In this document: in pieces, positions 1 to 6,172 of the stretch
Layout: every line of letters begins with the position of its first letter
How positions within the stretch are numbered: the first letter of the stretch is position 1
Source of the DNA: Chloroflexota bacterium
Lineage (GTDB): Bacteria; Chloroflexota; Anaerolineae; Anaerolineales; Villigracilaceae
DNA: 11,090 nt
Assembly: GCA_016875755.1 (NCBI GenBank)
Contig: VGOX01000039.1
Span: 1 to 11,090 of the forward strand
Reading direction: 5' to 3'
Position numbers and translations under genes: made by a program
Notes under the pieces: model-generated
What the model was told of the DNA's origin: nothing
Database searches by the model: none
The model's input: only the letters and a program-made list of their open reading frames with translations

Positions 1-1404
1 TTCGTTCTAATTACTTCGGCACCTGACGCAACCGCCACACCGACGCCATTCCAACCCTCTCTTTTTACACCGACCCTGCCCCCGCTCTTTTCCTTTGACG
101 CAAACCCTGCGCCGCAGTTGGTCCTCCCAACCGAAACACCCTTTGCGACTGCCACGCCTCAGATCGAACCGACCGCTACAGTTAGTCTCGACCAGCTTTT
201 CCCCACTCAGGCTGCTCCCCCAGCCGAGGCACTTGCGGTTAATCCCACCGCCCTGCCGCCGCTCACAGATAATGAAACTATCAACTTCCTGCTCATCGGT
301 TCAGACAGACGCCCGACAGGCACCTCGCACCGCACCGACACCATGTTGATCGCCATCGTCTGGCCGCGAGAGGGACAGGTTTCGCTCATTTCCATTCCGC
401 GTGATTTGTGGATCTATATCCCCACCGTTGGTATGCAGCGCATCAACACCGCTTACCAGAGCGGCGAATCAGGCGGATACCCCGGCGGAGGTATGGGGCT
501 GCTCAAAGACACCATCCTGCAAAATCTTGGCATCCGTATCGACCATACTGCCATGGTCGAATTTGACGGTTTCTCCCGCATCGTGAATACCCTCGGTGGC
601 ATCGAAGTCCCTGTTGCCTGCGCCTATACAGATTGGCGTTTGAAAGCTCCCAACCTCGACCAAAACAACGAAGACAATTGGTGGCTGTACACAGTCGGTC
701 CTGGTGAAGTTTACATGGATGGCGACCTCGCACTGTGGTACGCCCGCTCCCGCTCCAAATCCAGTGATTTTGACCGCGGCCGCCGACAGCAGGAAGTATT
801 GCGAACGCTTTTCGACAAAGCACTACAAACGGGCACATTCACAAAAATTCCGCAGCTGTACGATGATCTCTCCAGCAGCGTCATCACCGACCTTAGCCTC
901 GCAGATATGCTGCGCATGGCCCCGTATTCGGTCAATTTCACCAACGCCAATATCCGCAGTTATTACATCCGTCCGCCCTATGTTCAAGGGTGGACCACGC
1001 CCGGGGGGGCGTCCGTGCTCCTCCCGCAGGAAGAGGCGCTACAACAAATGCTCATCGAGGCGACCACCCTGTCTCCGTATGCTGTCGTACGCGAGAATAT
1101 CGTCGTGGAAGTCCAAAATGGAGCAAATTTTGAAACTCTTGAATCTCTTGCCGCATCCCGCTTGAATTATGCAGGCTATCAAACCAGTGTGAGCATTGCT
1201 GACCGTCGTGACTATGCGAATTCCGTCCTCTTGGATTTCACGCCCGGGCAGGACTCAGCACAACAACAAACGATCCTAAATGTGCTCAATTTGTATTCAG
1301 CAAATATCATCTCCCTGCCTGACCCAAACAGCCCTTTGCAATATCGCGTTATTTTGGGTGCAGACTACAAAGCCTGCTTCAAGCCCGAAGATCTATCGCA
1401 TTAA
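1..1404 (+). CDS. LytR-CpsA-Psr (LCP) family cell-wall glycopolymer ligase with LytR_C domain, 5' partial
   Basis: LCP proteins transfer lipid-linked glycopolymers onto peptidoglycan or related acceptors outside the cytoplasmic membrane. Reading frame 1 is open from the first base to TAA at 1402-1404, giving 467 visible residues, so the true start and probably the N-terminal membrane anchor lie left of the window. Visible residues 8-90 are a Thr/Pro/Ala-rich extracellular linker of the type common in Chloroflexota. The LCP catalytic domain follows (about 95-310): NFLLIGSD ending at D102, a TDTM segment, SIPRDLW with R134, and DRGRRQQ at 258-264. The Asp and Arg residues in these blocks bind the polyprenyl-pyrophosphate substrate and metal in known LCP enzymes. 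Residues from about 365 to the end match a LytR_C domain (VVEVQNGAN, then a second beta-rich block). A TTG at 118 could be called as a start, but the frame continues upstream through linker sequence, so the gene is truncated rather than starting there. Family assignment is firm; the polymer attached is unknown. Confidence 0.88.
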   Translation, partial: FVLITSAPDATATPTPFQPSLFTPTLPPLFSFDANPAPQLVLPTETPFATATPQIEPTATVSLDQLFPTQAAPPAEALAVNPTALPPLTDNETINFLLIGSDRRPTGTSHRTDTMLIAIVWPREGQVSLISIPRDLWIYIPTVGMQRINTAYQSGESGGYPGGGMGLLKDTILQNLGIRIDHTAMVEFDGFSRIVNTLGGIEVPVACAYTDWRLKAPNLDQNNEDNWWLYTVGPGEVYMDGDLALWYARSRSKSSDFDRGRRQQEVLRTLFDKALQTGTFTKIPQLYDDLSSSVITDLSLADMLRMAPYSVNFTNANIRSYYIRPPYVQGWTTPGGASVLLPQEEALQQMLIEATTLSPYAVVRENIVVEVQNGANFETLESLAASRLNYAGYQTSVSIADRRDYANSVLLDFTPGQDSAQQQTILNVLNLYSANIISLPDPNSPLQYRVILGADYKACFKPEDLSH

Positions 1405-1409
1405 CGCAG

Positions 1410-1438
1410 TTGACAAGCCCCCTTATTCTCGTTAAACT
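1410..1438 (+). promoter_or_regulatory. sigma70-type promoter of the recombinase-fold gene
   Basis: A consensus -35 TTGACA (1410-1415) is followed after 17 nt by TAAACT (1433-1438; 4 of 6 match to TATAAT). The predicted transcript start is near 1445, giving a leader of about 32 nt. It begins 5 nt after the LCP stop codon, so the downstream gene can be expressed independently. I see no terminator between the two genes. Confidence 0.6.
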
Positions 1439-1463
1439 ATACGAAAAGACTATGCGCTATACG
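1437..1463 (+). repeat. three CTATRCG heptamers around the predicted transcript start
   Basis: CTATACG at 1437-1443, CTATGCG at 1450-1456 and CTATACG at 1457-1463. The two identical copies are offset by 20 nt and the last two are tandem. They overlap the end of the -10 box and the start of the leader, where a repressor site would act. They may be a binding site, perhaps for the product of the gene itself, or a chance low-complexity repeat. Confidence 0.35.
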
Positions 1464-1476
1464 CAAGGATAAATCT

Positions 1477-2376
1477 ATGGCAAAAACATCTGAAACCGCA
1501 CATATCAGCGCCAAAACCCTGCTCCCCGCCGCCATCAACGGCTGGGAAATGTTCATGGCAGATCAAGGGCGCTCTCCCAACACCATCAAAGCCTTCCTCT
1601 CGGACGTGCGCCTGTTGACCCAATTCGTTGCACCAGACCAAAGTGTCGGCGCGATCACCACAGATGACCTCAACCGCTTCTTTGAATGGATGGAAAAAGG
1701 ACGCGGCATTCCATGCAGCCCCAAGACCCTTTCGCGGCGCATCACCTCGGTGAAATCATTTTTCCGTTGGCTGCACCAGCATGGCACACTGACGATCGAC
1801 CCCGCAGAAAAAGTGTTGCAACGCTCCGCCATCAGCCCGCTTCCGCAAGTGCTGACCGACGAAGAATACGAAGCCGTTATGCTGGCCGCAGACCGTCATC
1901 GCCGCAATACCAAACCCGACGCCCGCCCCTACACCCTCGCCACATTACTGCTGACAACTGCCATCAAAAAGAGCGAGTGTCTCGGCATTCACATCAATCA
2001 TGTTGACCTTGACGCAAAAAACGGGCCGCATCTATTCGTCCGCTATGCGAGCCCTGCCAACCGCTACAAGGAACGCAAAATAGACCTGTCTGAAGATTGG
2101 GTCACAGCCTACGACGAATATTTCGCCCAATACCAGCCCGTCGATAAACTCTTCCCATGGTCACCGCGCAGGCTTGAGTACCTTCTCGAAGATATCGGCG
2201 AAGAAGCAGGCCTCACCAAACACCTCTCCTTCGACATGTGCCGTTGGACCTGCGCTCTGCGCGATTATCAAGCAGGCGTGGAAGTGGAAAAGATCCGCCA
2301 GAAACTTGGCGTGTCAAAGATCCAATGGCGTGAGTTGTTCATCAAGCTAAAACAATTGAATGGCGAAATAAAGTAG
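1477..2376 (+). CDS. tyrosine recombinase (XerC/D-like) fold protein, catalytic residues degenerate
   Basis: The 299-residue product has XerC/D architecture: a SAM-like core-binding domain (about 18-115, with SPNTIKAFLSDVRLL and SVKSFFRWL) and a C-terminal catalytic-fold domain (about 125-299). Start ATG at 1477 is supported by AAGGA at 1465-1469, 7 nt upstream. Aligning the active-site blocks by eye, the first Arg (normally G-L-R-x-S-E) is K164 in IKKSE; the beta-hairpin Lys may survive as K198 in YKER; HxxR has become DMCR (D253, with R256 kept); the LGH block is LGV (V279); and the nucleophilic Tyr, nine residues after that position, is F288. Strand cleavage should therefore be impossible, although DNA binding could persist. 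No second recombinase gene, att repeat or mobile cargo is nearby. The frame is intact and the gene has its own promoter and RBS, which argues for a retained non-catalytic role rather than decay. Fold is confident; function is unknown. Confidence 0.8.
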   Translation: MAKTSETAHISAKTLLPAAINGWEMFMADQGRSPNTIKAFLSDVRLLTQFVAPDQSVGAITTDDLNRFFEWMEKGRGIPCSPKTLSRRITSVKSFFRWLHQHGTLTIDPAEKVLQRSAISPLPQVLTDEEYEAVMLAADRHRRNTKPDARPYTLATLLLTTAIKKSECLGIHINHVDLDAKNGPHLFVRYASPANRYKERKIDLSEDWVTAYDEYFAQYQPVDKLFPWSPRRLEYLLEDIGEEAGLTKHLSFDMCRWTCALRDYQAGVEVEKIRQKLGVSKIQWRELFIKLKQLNGEIK

Positions 2377-2380
2377 AACA

Positions 2381-2408
2381 AAAATCCCCGCTTACTGGCG
2401 GGGATTTT
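2381..2408. terminator. bidirectional intrinsic terminator between convergent genes
   Basis: Left arm 2381-2391 (AAAATCCCCGC) pairs perfectly with right arm 2398-2408 around a 6-nt loop (TTACTG), forming an 11-bp stem. The A/T flanks give a U-run on either strand, so it can stop transcription from both sides. It starts 4 nt after the recombinase-fold stop codon (2374-2376). The tilS stop codon (2394-2392 on the minus strand) sits in the loop, so the last tilS codons form one side of the stem. Confidence 0.85.
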
Positions 2409-3852
2409 CTTCAGGCAGAATTTTCTCAGGCGGGCGCGCCATCGAAAAATAGATCACATTACTTGTCGTCATCTTCAAACGATGGCGATGGGCAGGGCGA
2501 TAACCCGGCACCCAGATCACTTCATCACCAACACATAAGAGCGGCCAGCGATCACGCGCACGCTGCGGCAGTTTTTCGTTGACAAAAAAATCAGACATCT
2601 TCTGCGAATGACCACCCATGCCAAGCGGGGAAAAATGATCCCCCTGACGCCTCACCCGCAGTTCAAAGGAATCGGGTAATTCATCCGCATCCAACCAGAC
2701 CTGAAACTGATCCTCGTTTCGTTCGGCTTGTTCCTTCGCCAGAGCAGGAAGACGCCAGCGTTCACAGGAAACCTTCCACCCACCCGCCATTACCACCTGA
2801 CCAGGGCAGGCAATCGACAGCGACTCCTCCACAGGCATTTGCGGCCAGATGTCAAATGGCAGTTCCGCACTGGATGTGCAAATGAAAATTCTGTCTGCTT
2901 CATGGAATAGGCGCAAGCCGCCTTTCAGATCCACACGAGCCGATTGCAGCGAGGAATTGATCGTATTGGCAGCCCGCTCGAGAATGGAGAAAGTGATATC
3001 CACGCCCGGGCTGAGAGTCTGCATGGCATGTTTGACCAGGTTCCGTTGCAGTCCGAGCGAGCAGGCAGAAAGAAGGGCTGCGTCAAACGTGATCGTATCC
3101 TCCCCTTCTGAAATGACCGTATCCCGCCAGGCCTTTTCAATCGTTTCGGTGACAAAGATATGGTCGCCCTTCAACGATTGTGACATGCGCAAAATCGCCT
3201 CGCGGAGTTTGGGATTGTAGGTTTCAAGAGTGGGAATCAGGAGATGACGGATGCGATTGCGCTGAAAATTCATCAAGTCATTGGACGAGTCGTAATGCGG
3301 GCGCAAACCATGCACCGCGCAATAGACTTCGGTTTCTTCACGCCACAGATCAAGCAGCGGACGAATGACGGGAATTTCGGGGTCAAAGGTTTTGATAATG
3401 GAGCGATAAGACATGCCCTTCAAACCTGAGATGCCGCTGCCGCGCAGAAAGTGCATGAGCACCGTCTCTACCTGGTCATCTGCTGTGTGTCCGACCGCCA
3501 CCGCCTGTGCTGAAAAACGGCGTGCAAGGTCGAACAGGAAGCGATACCGCAGGCTGCGCGCCGCCTCTTCGATGGAAAGTTTATGTTCTTCTGCATAACC
3601 GCGCACGTCGGCGCCATCGACAACGCAATTCAACATCAGACGCGCCGCAACCTTTTCGACCATGCGGGCATCGCGGGTGGAATCGGGGCGTAATTGGTGG
3701 TCAAAGGAAGCAACAATGACGGTGTACTTCGCCCGCCTGAGCACTTCCATCAGACACAGGCTGTCCGGTCCGCCGGAAACACCGACGATGACAGGCCGGT
3801 CCATGGTGAGCCCGCATTCCTTTTCCAAAATTGCTTCGATTTTTTCGGTCAT
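2392..3852 (-). CDS. tilS: tRNA(Ile)-lysidine synthetase TilS
   Basis: TilS uses ATP and lysine to convert C34 of the CAU-anticodon tRNA-Ile to lysidine, switching its identity from Met to Ile; it is a cytosolic and normally essential enzyme. The 486-residue product has the full two-part architecture. The N-terminal PP-loop ATPase has SGGPDS at 26-31, then FDHQLRPDS, a GHTADDQVETVLMHFLRGSG block and the NRIRHLLIPTL segment. The C-terminal TilS domain contains RRQGDHFSPLGMGG, KMSDFFVNEKLP and a WVPGYR segment near the end. The ATG at 3852-3850 immediately follows the TAA of the upstream epimerase-like gene with no spacing and no clear Shine-Dalgarno, suggesting translational coupling. A later Met at residue 17 is possible but would leave only a short lead-in to the PP-loop. 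The gene ends inside the terminator hairpin. Confidence 0.95.
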   Translation of the reverse strand: MTEKIEAILEKECGLTMDRPVIVGVSGGPDSLCLMEVLRRAKYTVIVASFDHQLRPDSTRDARMVEKVAARLMLNCVVDGADVRGYAEEHKLSIEEAARSLRYRFLFDLARRFSAQAVAVGHTADDQVETVLMHFLRGSGISGLKGMSYRSIIKTFDPEIPVIRPLLDLWREETEVYCAVHGLRPHYDSSNDLMNFQRNRIRHLLIPTLETYNPKLREAILRMSQSLKGDHIFVTETIEKAWRDTVISEGEDTITFDAALLSACSLGLQRNLVKHAMQTLSPGVDITFSILERAANTINSSLQSARVDLKGGLRLFHEADRIFICTSSAELPFDIWPQMPVEESLSIACPGQVVMAGGWKVSCERWRLPALAKEQAERNEDQFQVWLDADELPDSFELRVRRQGDHFSPLGMGGHSQKMSDFFVNEKLPQRARDRWPLLCVGDEVIWVPGYRPAHRHRLKMTTSNVIYFSMARPPEKILPEENPRQ

Positions 3853-4257
3853 TTAGATCTGGTAAAGTTCGACCAACACCCCACCCGTGGACTCGGGATG
3901 AATGAAAGCATATTTCTTTCCATCCACGGCCGTACGCGGTTCTTCGTTTATAAGACGAATATTCTTTGATCTTAGCTGGGAAAGCATGCCGTCGATATCA
4001 TCCACTTCGAGACAAATATGGTGCATGCCTTGTCCGCGCTTGGCGAGATATTTGGCAATGCCCGATTCATCGGAAGTCGGCATGACGAGCTCCACTTCAG
4101 CGCCGGCCAGCGGCAGAAAAGCCACCTGTGATTTTTCGGCAGGGACATCGCGCAATTCATGCAGTTCAATACCTAGCGCATCGCGCCAGAAGGAGAGGGA
4201 TTTTTCCATATCGTCAACGACAACAGCTACATGGTTGATGGCTTTGATTGTGGGCAT
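3853..4257 (-). CDS. mce: VOC-fold protein, probable methylmalonyl-CoA epimerase
   Basis: Methylmalonyl-CoA epimerase interconverts the (2R) and (2S) epimers of methylmalonyl-CoA, linking propionyl-CoA carboxylation to the B12-dependent mutase. From ATG 4257 the product has 134 residues, the usual length for this family. It shows the paired beta-alpha-beta-beta-beta modules of the vicinal oxygen chelate fold. Candidate metal ligands are H9 (INHVAVVV), E56 (EVELVMP), H79/H80 (GMHHICLEVDD) and E130 (VLVELYQI). E41 in PAEKSQVAFLP sits where the second catalytic Glu is expected. The frame stays open up to 4341, but that extension runs into the 3' end of the SGNH gene and lacks family similarity. 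The chosen ATG has GGAG (4268-4271) 10 nt upstream, slightly far. The gene lies 38 nt after the SGNH gene and abuts tilS. No mutase or carboxylase gene is in the window, so another VOC substrate cannot be excluded. Confidence 0.8.
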   Translation of the reverse strand: MPTIKAINHVAVVVDDMEKSLSFWRDALGIELHELRDVPAEKSQVAFLPLAGAEVELVMPTSDESGIAKYLAKRGQGMHHICLEVDDIDGMLSQLRSKNIRLINEEPRTAVDGKKYAFIHPESTGGVLVELYQI

Positions 4258-4295
4258 ATCAGGGTTTCTCCGCAAAGTAAAGTGATGCGTTGATT

Positions 4296-4982
4296 TTACT
4301 CCAGTATTTTCAATGCAATTGGCAGTGCTAGTTCCGCCCATGCGGCGTACATTTCTCCGGAAGGATGCAAGCCGTCCCCTGCGATCAAGGTAGTGTCGTT
4401 TATGGCTTTGCGGGAAACAGGGGTGACATCCACATAAGCCGCACCCGCTTTTTGAGCCTCTTCCAGATTGACGGCATTGAATGCGTCGATTTCCTGTGCG
4501 ATCTTTTCAGCGTCCCTGCCGTTGGCAAAGGGAGTGACGCCCCAGTCGGGAATGGACAACACAAAAACACGATCCGCATCGCCACCTGCAAATTCAATGG
4601 CTTTCGCAAGCAAAAAGCCGAATTCTTCGCGATATTCATTGATGTCGTACCCGCGATATTGGTTGTTGACACCGATGAGCAGTGAGACCATCTCATATGG
4701 CGGTGATGGCTGCTGCGCCTGAATTCCCTGCCAGAGCTCGGCGGTTGTCCAGCCTGTGCGGGCGATGATGGTGACATCGACATCCTGATCGGAGGATGTT
4801 TTCAACAGGTCCGCCAGTTGATTGGGCCAACGCTCGCTTTCCAAGACACTTTCACCGATGGTGTACGAGTCGCCAAGAGCAAGGTAACGGATGGTTTGAT
4901 TCGATGCTGGTTCAGGTGTATTCACGGGTACTCCACATGAGATTAGAAAGAGCAGGGCAAACAAGACAAATTTATTACGCAT
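4296..4982 (-). CDS. SGNH/GDSL-family hydrolase lipoprotein
   Basis: The 228-residue product is a predicted exported lipoprotein. A short positively charged N-terminus and hydrophobic stretch end in the lipobox LISC (C16), followed by a Pro/Thr/Ser linker. The hydrolase domain has the four SGNH blocks: GDS at 37-39 with nucleophile S39 (LALGDSYTIGE), the oxyanion Gly G77 (ARTGWTT), the block III Asn N106 (LLIGVNN), and D203-x-x-H206 (DGLHPSG). The Ser-His-Asp triad is therefore complete, consistent with an esterase or acyl/acetylhydrolase acting outside the membrane; the substrate cannot be read from sequence. ATG 4982 is supported by GAGG at 4988-4991, 5 nt upstream. It lies 66 nt downstream of crtB on the same strand, with a hairpin between them, and 38 nt upstream of the epimerase-like gene. 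Confidence 0.88.
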   Translation of the reverse strand: MRNKFVLFALLFLISCGVPVNTPEPASNQTIRYLALGDSYTIGESVLESERWPNQLADLLKTSSDQDVDVTIIARTGWTTAELWQGIQAQQPSPPYEMVSLLIGVNNQYRGYDINEYREEFGFLLAKAIEFAGGDADRVFVLSIPDWGVTPFANGRDAEKIAQEIDAFNAVNLEEAQKAGAAYVDVTPVSRKAINDTTLIAGDGLHPSGEMYAAWAELALPIALKILE

Positions 4983-5004
4983 AGCAACCTCGATTTTAAT
5001 GCAA

Positions 5005-5030
5005 CAGAGGCATTCATGCGAATGCCTCTG
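5005..5030 (-). terminator. intercistronic hairpin after crtB, possible weak terminator or attenuator
   Basis: A perfect 11-bp inverted repeat, CAGAGGCATTC (5005-5015) and GAATGCCTCTG (5020-5030), flanks a 4-nt ATGC loop. It lies in the 66-nt gap between crtB and the SGNH gene. On the minus strand the stem is followed by TTGCATTAAAATCG, a poor U-tract, so termination is likely partial. It could instead protect crtB mRNA or mark a processing site that lowers expression of the downstream genes relative to crtB. Confidence 0.5.
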
Positions 5031-5048
5031 GAAATGGAAAAATTTTTT

Positions 5049-5996
5049 CTATACCGAGCGGACCTTCACCCACAAGGCGGGAATGCGGCTCAACTTGCCC
5101 CACGCAGACAAGTTCGCGCGGCGGGAGAAGACATCGTAATCGTGCGATTCAATATCCTCCAGAATGCCCTGATAGAACGTGGAAGCCGCCCCAACGGCAA
5201 GTTGACCTTCACGCTCAAGCATCTTTACACCTGCCCATGCTTCAGCATACAACTGGCGGGTACGTTCGATCTGGAACTTCATGAATTGACGCCAGTTATC
5301 GGTCATGCGGCCTGCGGCAATATCTTCTTCACGAATGCCGTAGGTGACAAGCTCCTCGCGCGGCAGGTAAAGACGCCCATTGCGATAATCTTCCCCAACG
5401 TCGCGCAGGATATTGGTCATTTGCAGGGCAACGCCCAACTTAATGGCATACGGCACAGCATCATTATTCTTGAAACCGATAATATACATACTCATCAAGC
5501 CAACCGTGGAGGCAACACCGTAGCAGTACGTCGCAAGGTCATTGAACGTTTGGTAGCGCGTTTGCGAGAGATCGCGGGCAACACCATCGATCAATTGGAG
5601 GGCGTAATGACGGGGAATGTGGTATCGGGTAATTGCATCTGTCCAGGCAAGGGCAACCAAATCGTCGGCGGAGGAAGAGGCGGTTTCTACAATGTGACGC
5701 CAGTAATCCAACTCAAAGTCACGGTCTTTCTTTGATTCCACTTCATCCACAATATCATCCACAGTGCGGCAGAAAGCATACAACGCACGGACAGCGGAGC
5801 GCTTTTCTTCAGGCAGCAAACCAGAAGCAAGATAAAAGGATTTGCTGTGCGCAGCGGTAATAATTTCTGTCTGTTTGTAGGCTTTTTGCAGCGAGGCATC
5901 ACCTGCCCAGTAGGAAAAAAACGGACGCTTCGAAGGATGCGGGATATGCCCCGCAAGTGACAGTAAGTGATGTTCCCAATTTGCATGTGCCTGCAT
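5049..5996 (-). CDS. crtB: phytoene synthase (squalene/phytoene synthase family)
   Basis: Catalyses head-to-head condensation of two geranylgeranyl diphosphates to phytoene, the first committed carotenoid step, at the membrane surface. The 315-residue product is normal length. Both Asp-rich Mg-diphosphate motifs are present: DDIVDE at 80-85 and DVGED at 199-203 within NILRDVGEDYRNGRLYLP. The substrate segment AAHSKSFYLAS (48-58) also fits. ATG 5996 is chosen because AGGAG (6003-6007) lies 6 nt upstream. The frame is open for 37 more codons, to 6107, but that stretch crosses the gene's own promoter and so cannot be coding. Divergent from crtI and sharing its control region, it should be light-induced together with it. 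The related squalene or diapophytoene synthases are less likely given the adjacent crtI. No GGPP synthase gene is visible here. Confidence 0.93.
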   Translation of the reverse strand: MQAHANWEHHLLSLAGHIPHPSKRPFFSYWAGDASLQKAYKQTEIITAAHSKSFYLASGLLPEEKRSAVRALYAFCRTVDDIVDEVESKKDRDFELDYWRHIVETASSSADDLVALAWTDAITRYHIPRHYALQLIDGVARDLSQTRYQTFNDLATYCYGVASTVGLMSMYIIGFKNNDAVPYAIKLGVALQMTNILRDVGEDYRNGRLYLPREELVTYGIREEDIAAGRMTDNWRQFMKFQIERTRQLYAEAWAGVKMLEREGQLAVGAASTFYQGILEDIESHDYDVFSRRANLSAWGKLSRIPALWVKVRSV

Positions 5997-6002
5997 TATG
6001 TT

Positions 6003-6007
6003 CTCCT
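6003..6007 (-). promoter_or_regulatory. crtB ribosome binding site
   Basis: AGGAG on the minus strand, 6 nt before ATG 5996. It fixes the crtB start and rules out longer in-frame extensions. Confidence 0.8.
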
Positions 6008-6046
6008 CTTTTGTTCCGCTTGATAAGTATCTATTTACTGGAGAAG

Positions 6047-6074
6047 ATTTTACAGGATTTACAATATTTGTCAA
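6047..6074 (-). promoter_or_regulatory. crtB promoter
   Basis: On the minus strand, TTGACA (6074-6069) is followed after 16 nt by TAAAAT (6052-6047; 5 of 6 match). The predicted start is near 6040, giving a leader of about 44 nt before ATG 5996. The -35 box lies inside the left arm of the 15-bp inverted repeat. Confidence 0.78.
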
Positions 6075-6110
6075 GGTTTTGCAAAGAATATTATTAAACC
6101 TTGACAAATA
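6065..6110. promoter_or_regulatory. mirror-symmetric CarH-type double operator (15-bp perfect inverted repeat)
   Basis: TATTTGTCAAGGTTT (6065-6079) and its exact reverse complement AAACCTTGACAAATA (6096-6110) flank a 16-nt AT-rich spacer centred on AATATT. Each arm contains the TTGACA -35 box of one divergent promoter. Reading outward, TnnA-type elements recur at exactly 11 bp. On the plus strand they are TTGACA (6101), TAGACA (6112) and TAGAAT (6123). On the minus strand they are TTGACA (6074), TGTAAA (6063) and TAAAAT (6052). From memory, Thermus CarH binds three 11-bp direct repeats with a TnnACA-like core over the -35 region. A CarH homologue is encoded two genes into the operon. Assignment of CarH as the binder is inference; the repeat geometry is directly visible. 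Confidence 0.72.
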
Positions 6111-6128
6111 ATAGACAAGTGTTAGAAT
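6101..6128 (+). promoter_or_regulatory. promoter of the crtI-carH-DUF1295-phr operon
   Basis: TTGACA (6101-6106), a 16-nt spacer and TAGAAT (6123-6128; 5 of 6 match) form a near-consensus sigma70 promoter. The predicted start is near 6135, leaving a leader of about 38 nt before crtI. It is back to back with the crtB promoter, with 26 nt between the inner edges of the two -35 boxes, so the upstream RNA polymerase contact zones overlap. Confidence 0.8.
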
Positions 6129-6161
6129 ACGGCCACATTCTGAAATTTACAGGAATGGATC

Positions 6162-6167
6162 AAGGAG
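6162..6167 (+). promoter_or_regulatory. crtI ribosome binding site
   Basis: AAGGAG lies 5 nt before ATG 6173. It selects this start over an in-frame ATG at 6155 and a TTG at 6101 that is the promoter -35 box. Confidence 0.82.
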
Positions 6168-6172
6168 AAAAA

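Noticed and set aside
118..120. TTG as the start of the LCP gene
   Set aside because: The frame continues open to base 1 with the same Thr/Pro-rich linker character and no RBS precedes this TTG; the gene is truncated by the window edge.
1477..2376. Active phage or integrative-element integrase marking a mobile island
   Set aside because: The nucleophilic Tyr and most other catalytic residues are replaced, and there is no tRNA, att-like direct repeat, excisionase or other mobile gene nearby.
4258..4341. N-terminal extension of the epimerase-like protein from ATG 4341
   Set aside because: It overlaps the end of the SGNH gene and adds residues outside the VOC family; ATG 4257 gives the typical 134-residue length.
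4993..4998. TAAAAT as a -10 box for the SGNH lipoprotein gene
   Set aside because: Transcription would start at or inside the RBS (4988-4991), only a few nt from the ATG, and no -35 box fits; chance AT-rich match more likely.
5016..5735. 239-codon open frame on the plus strand opposite crtB
   Set aside because: It is antisense to a fully supported phytoene synthase, shows no recognisable domain, and has no convincing RBS or promoter; long antisense frames are expected from biased codon usage.
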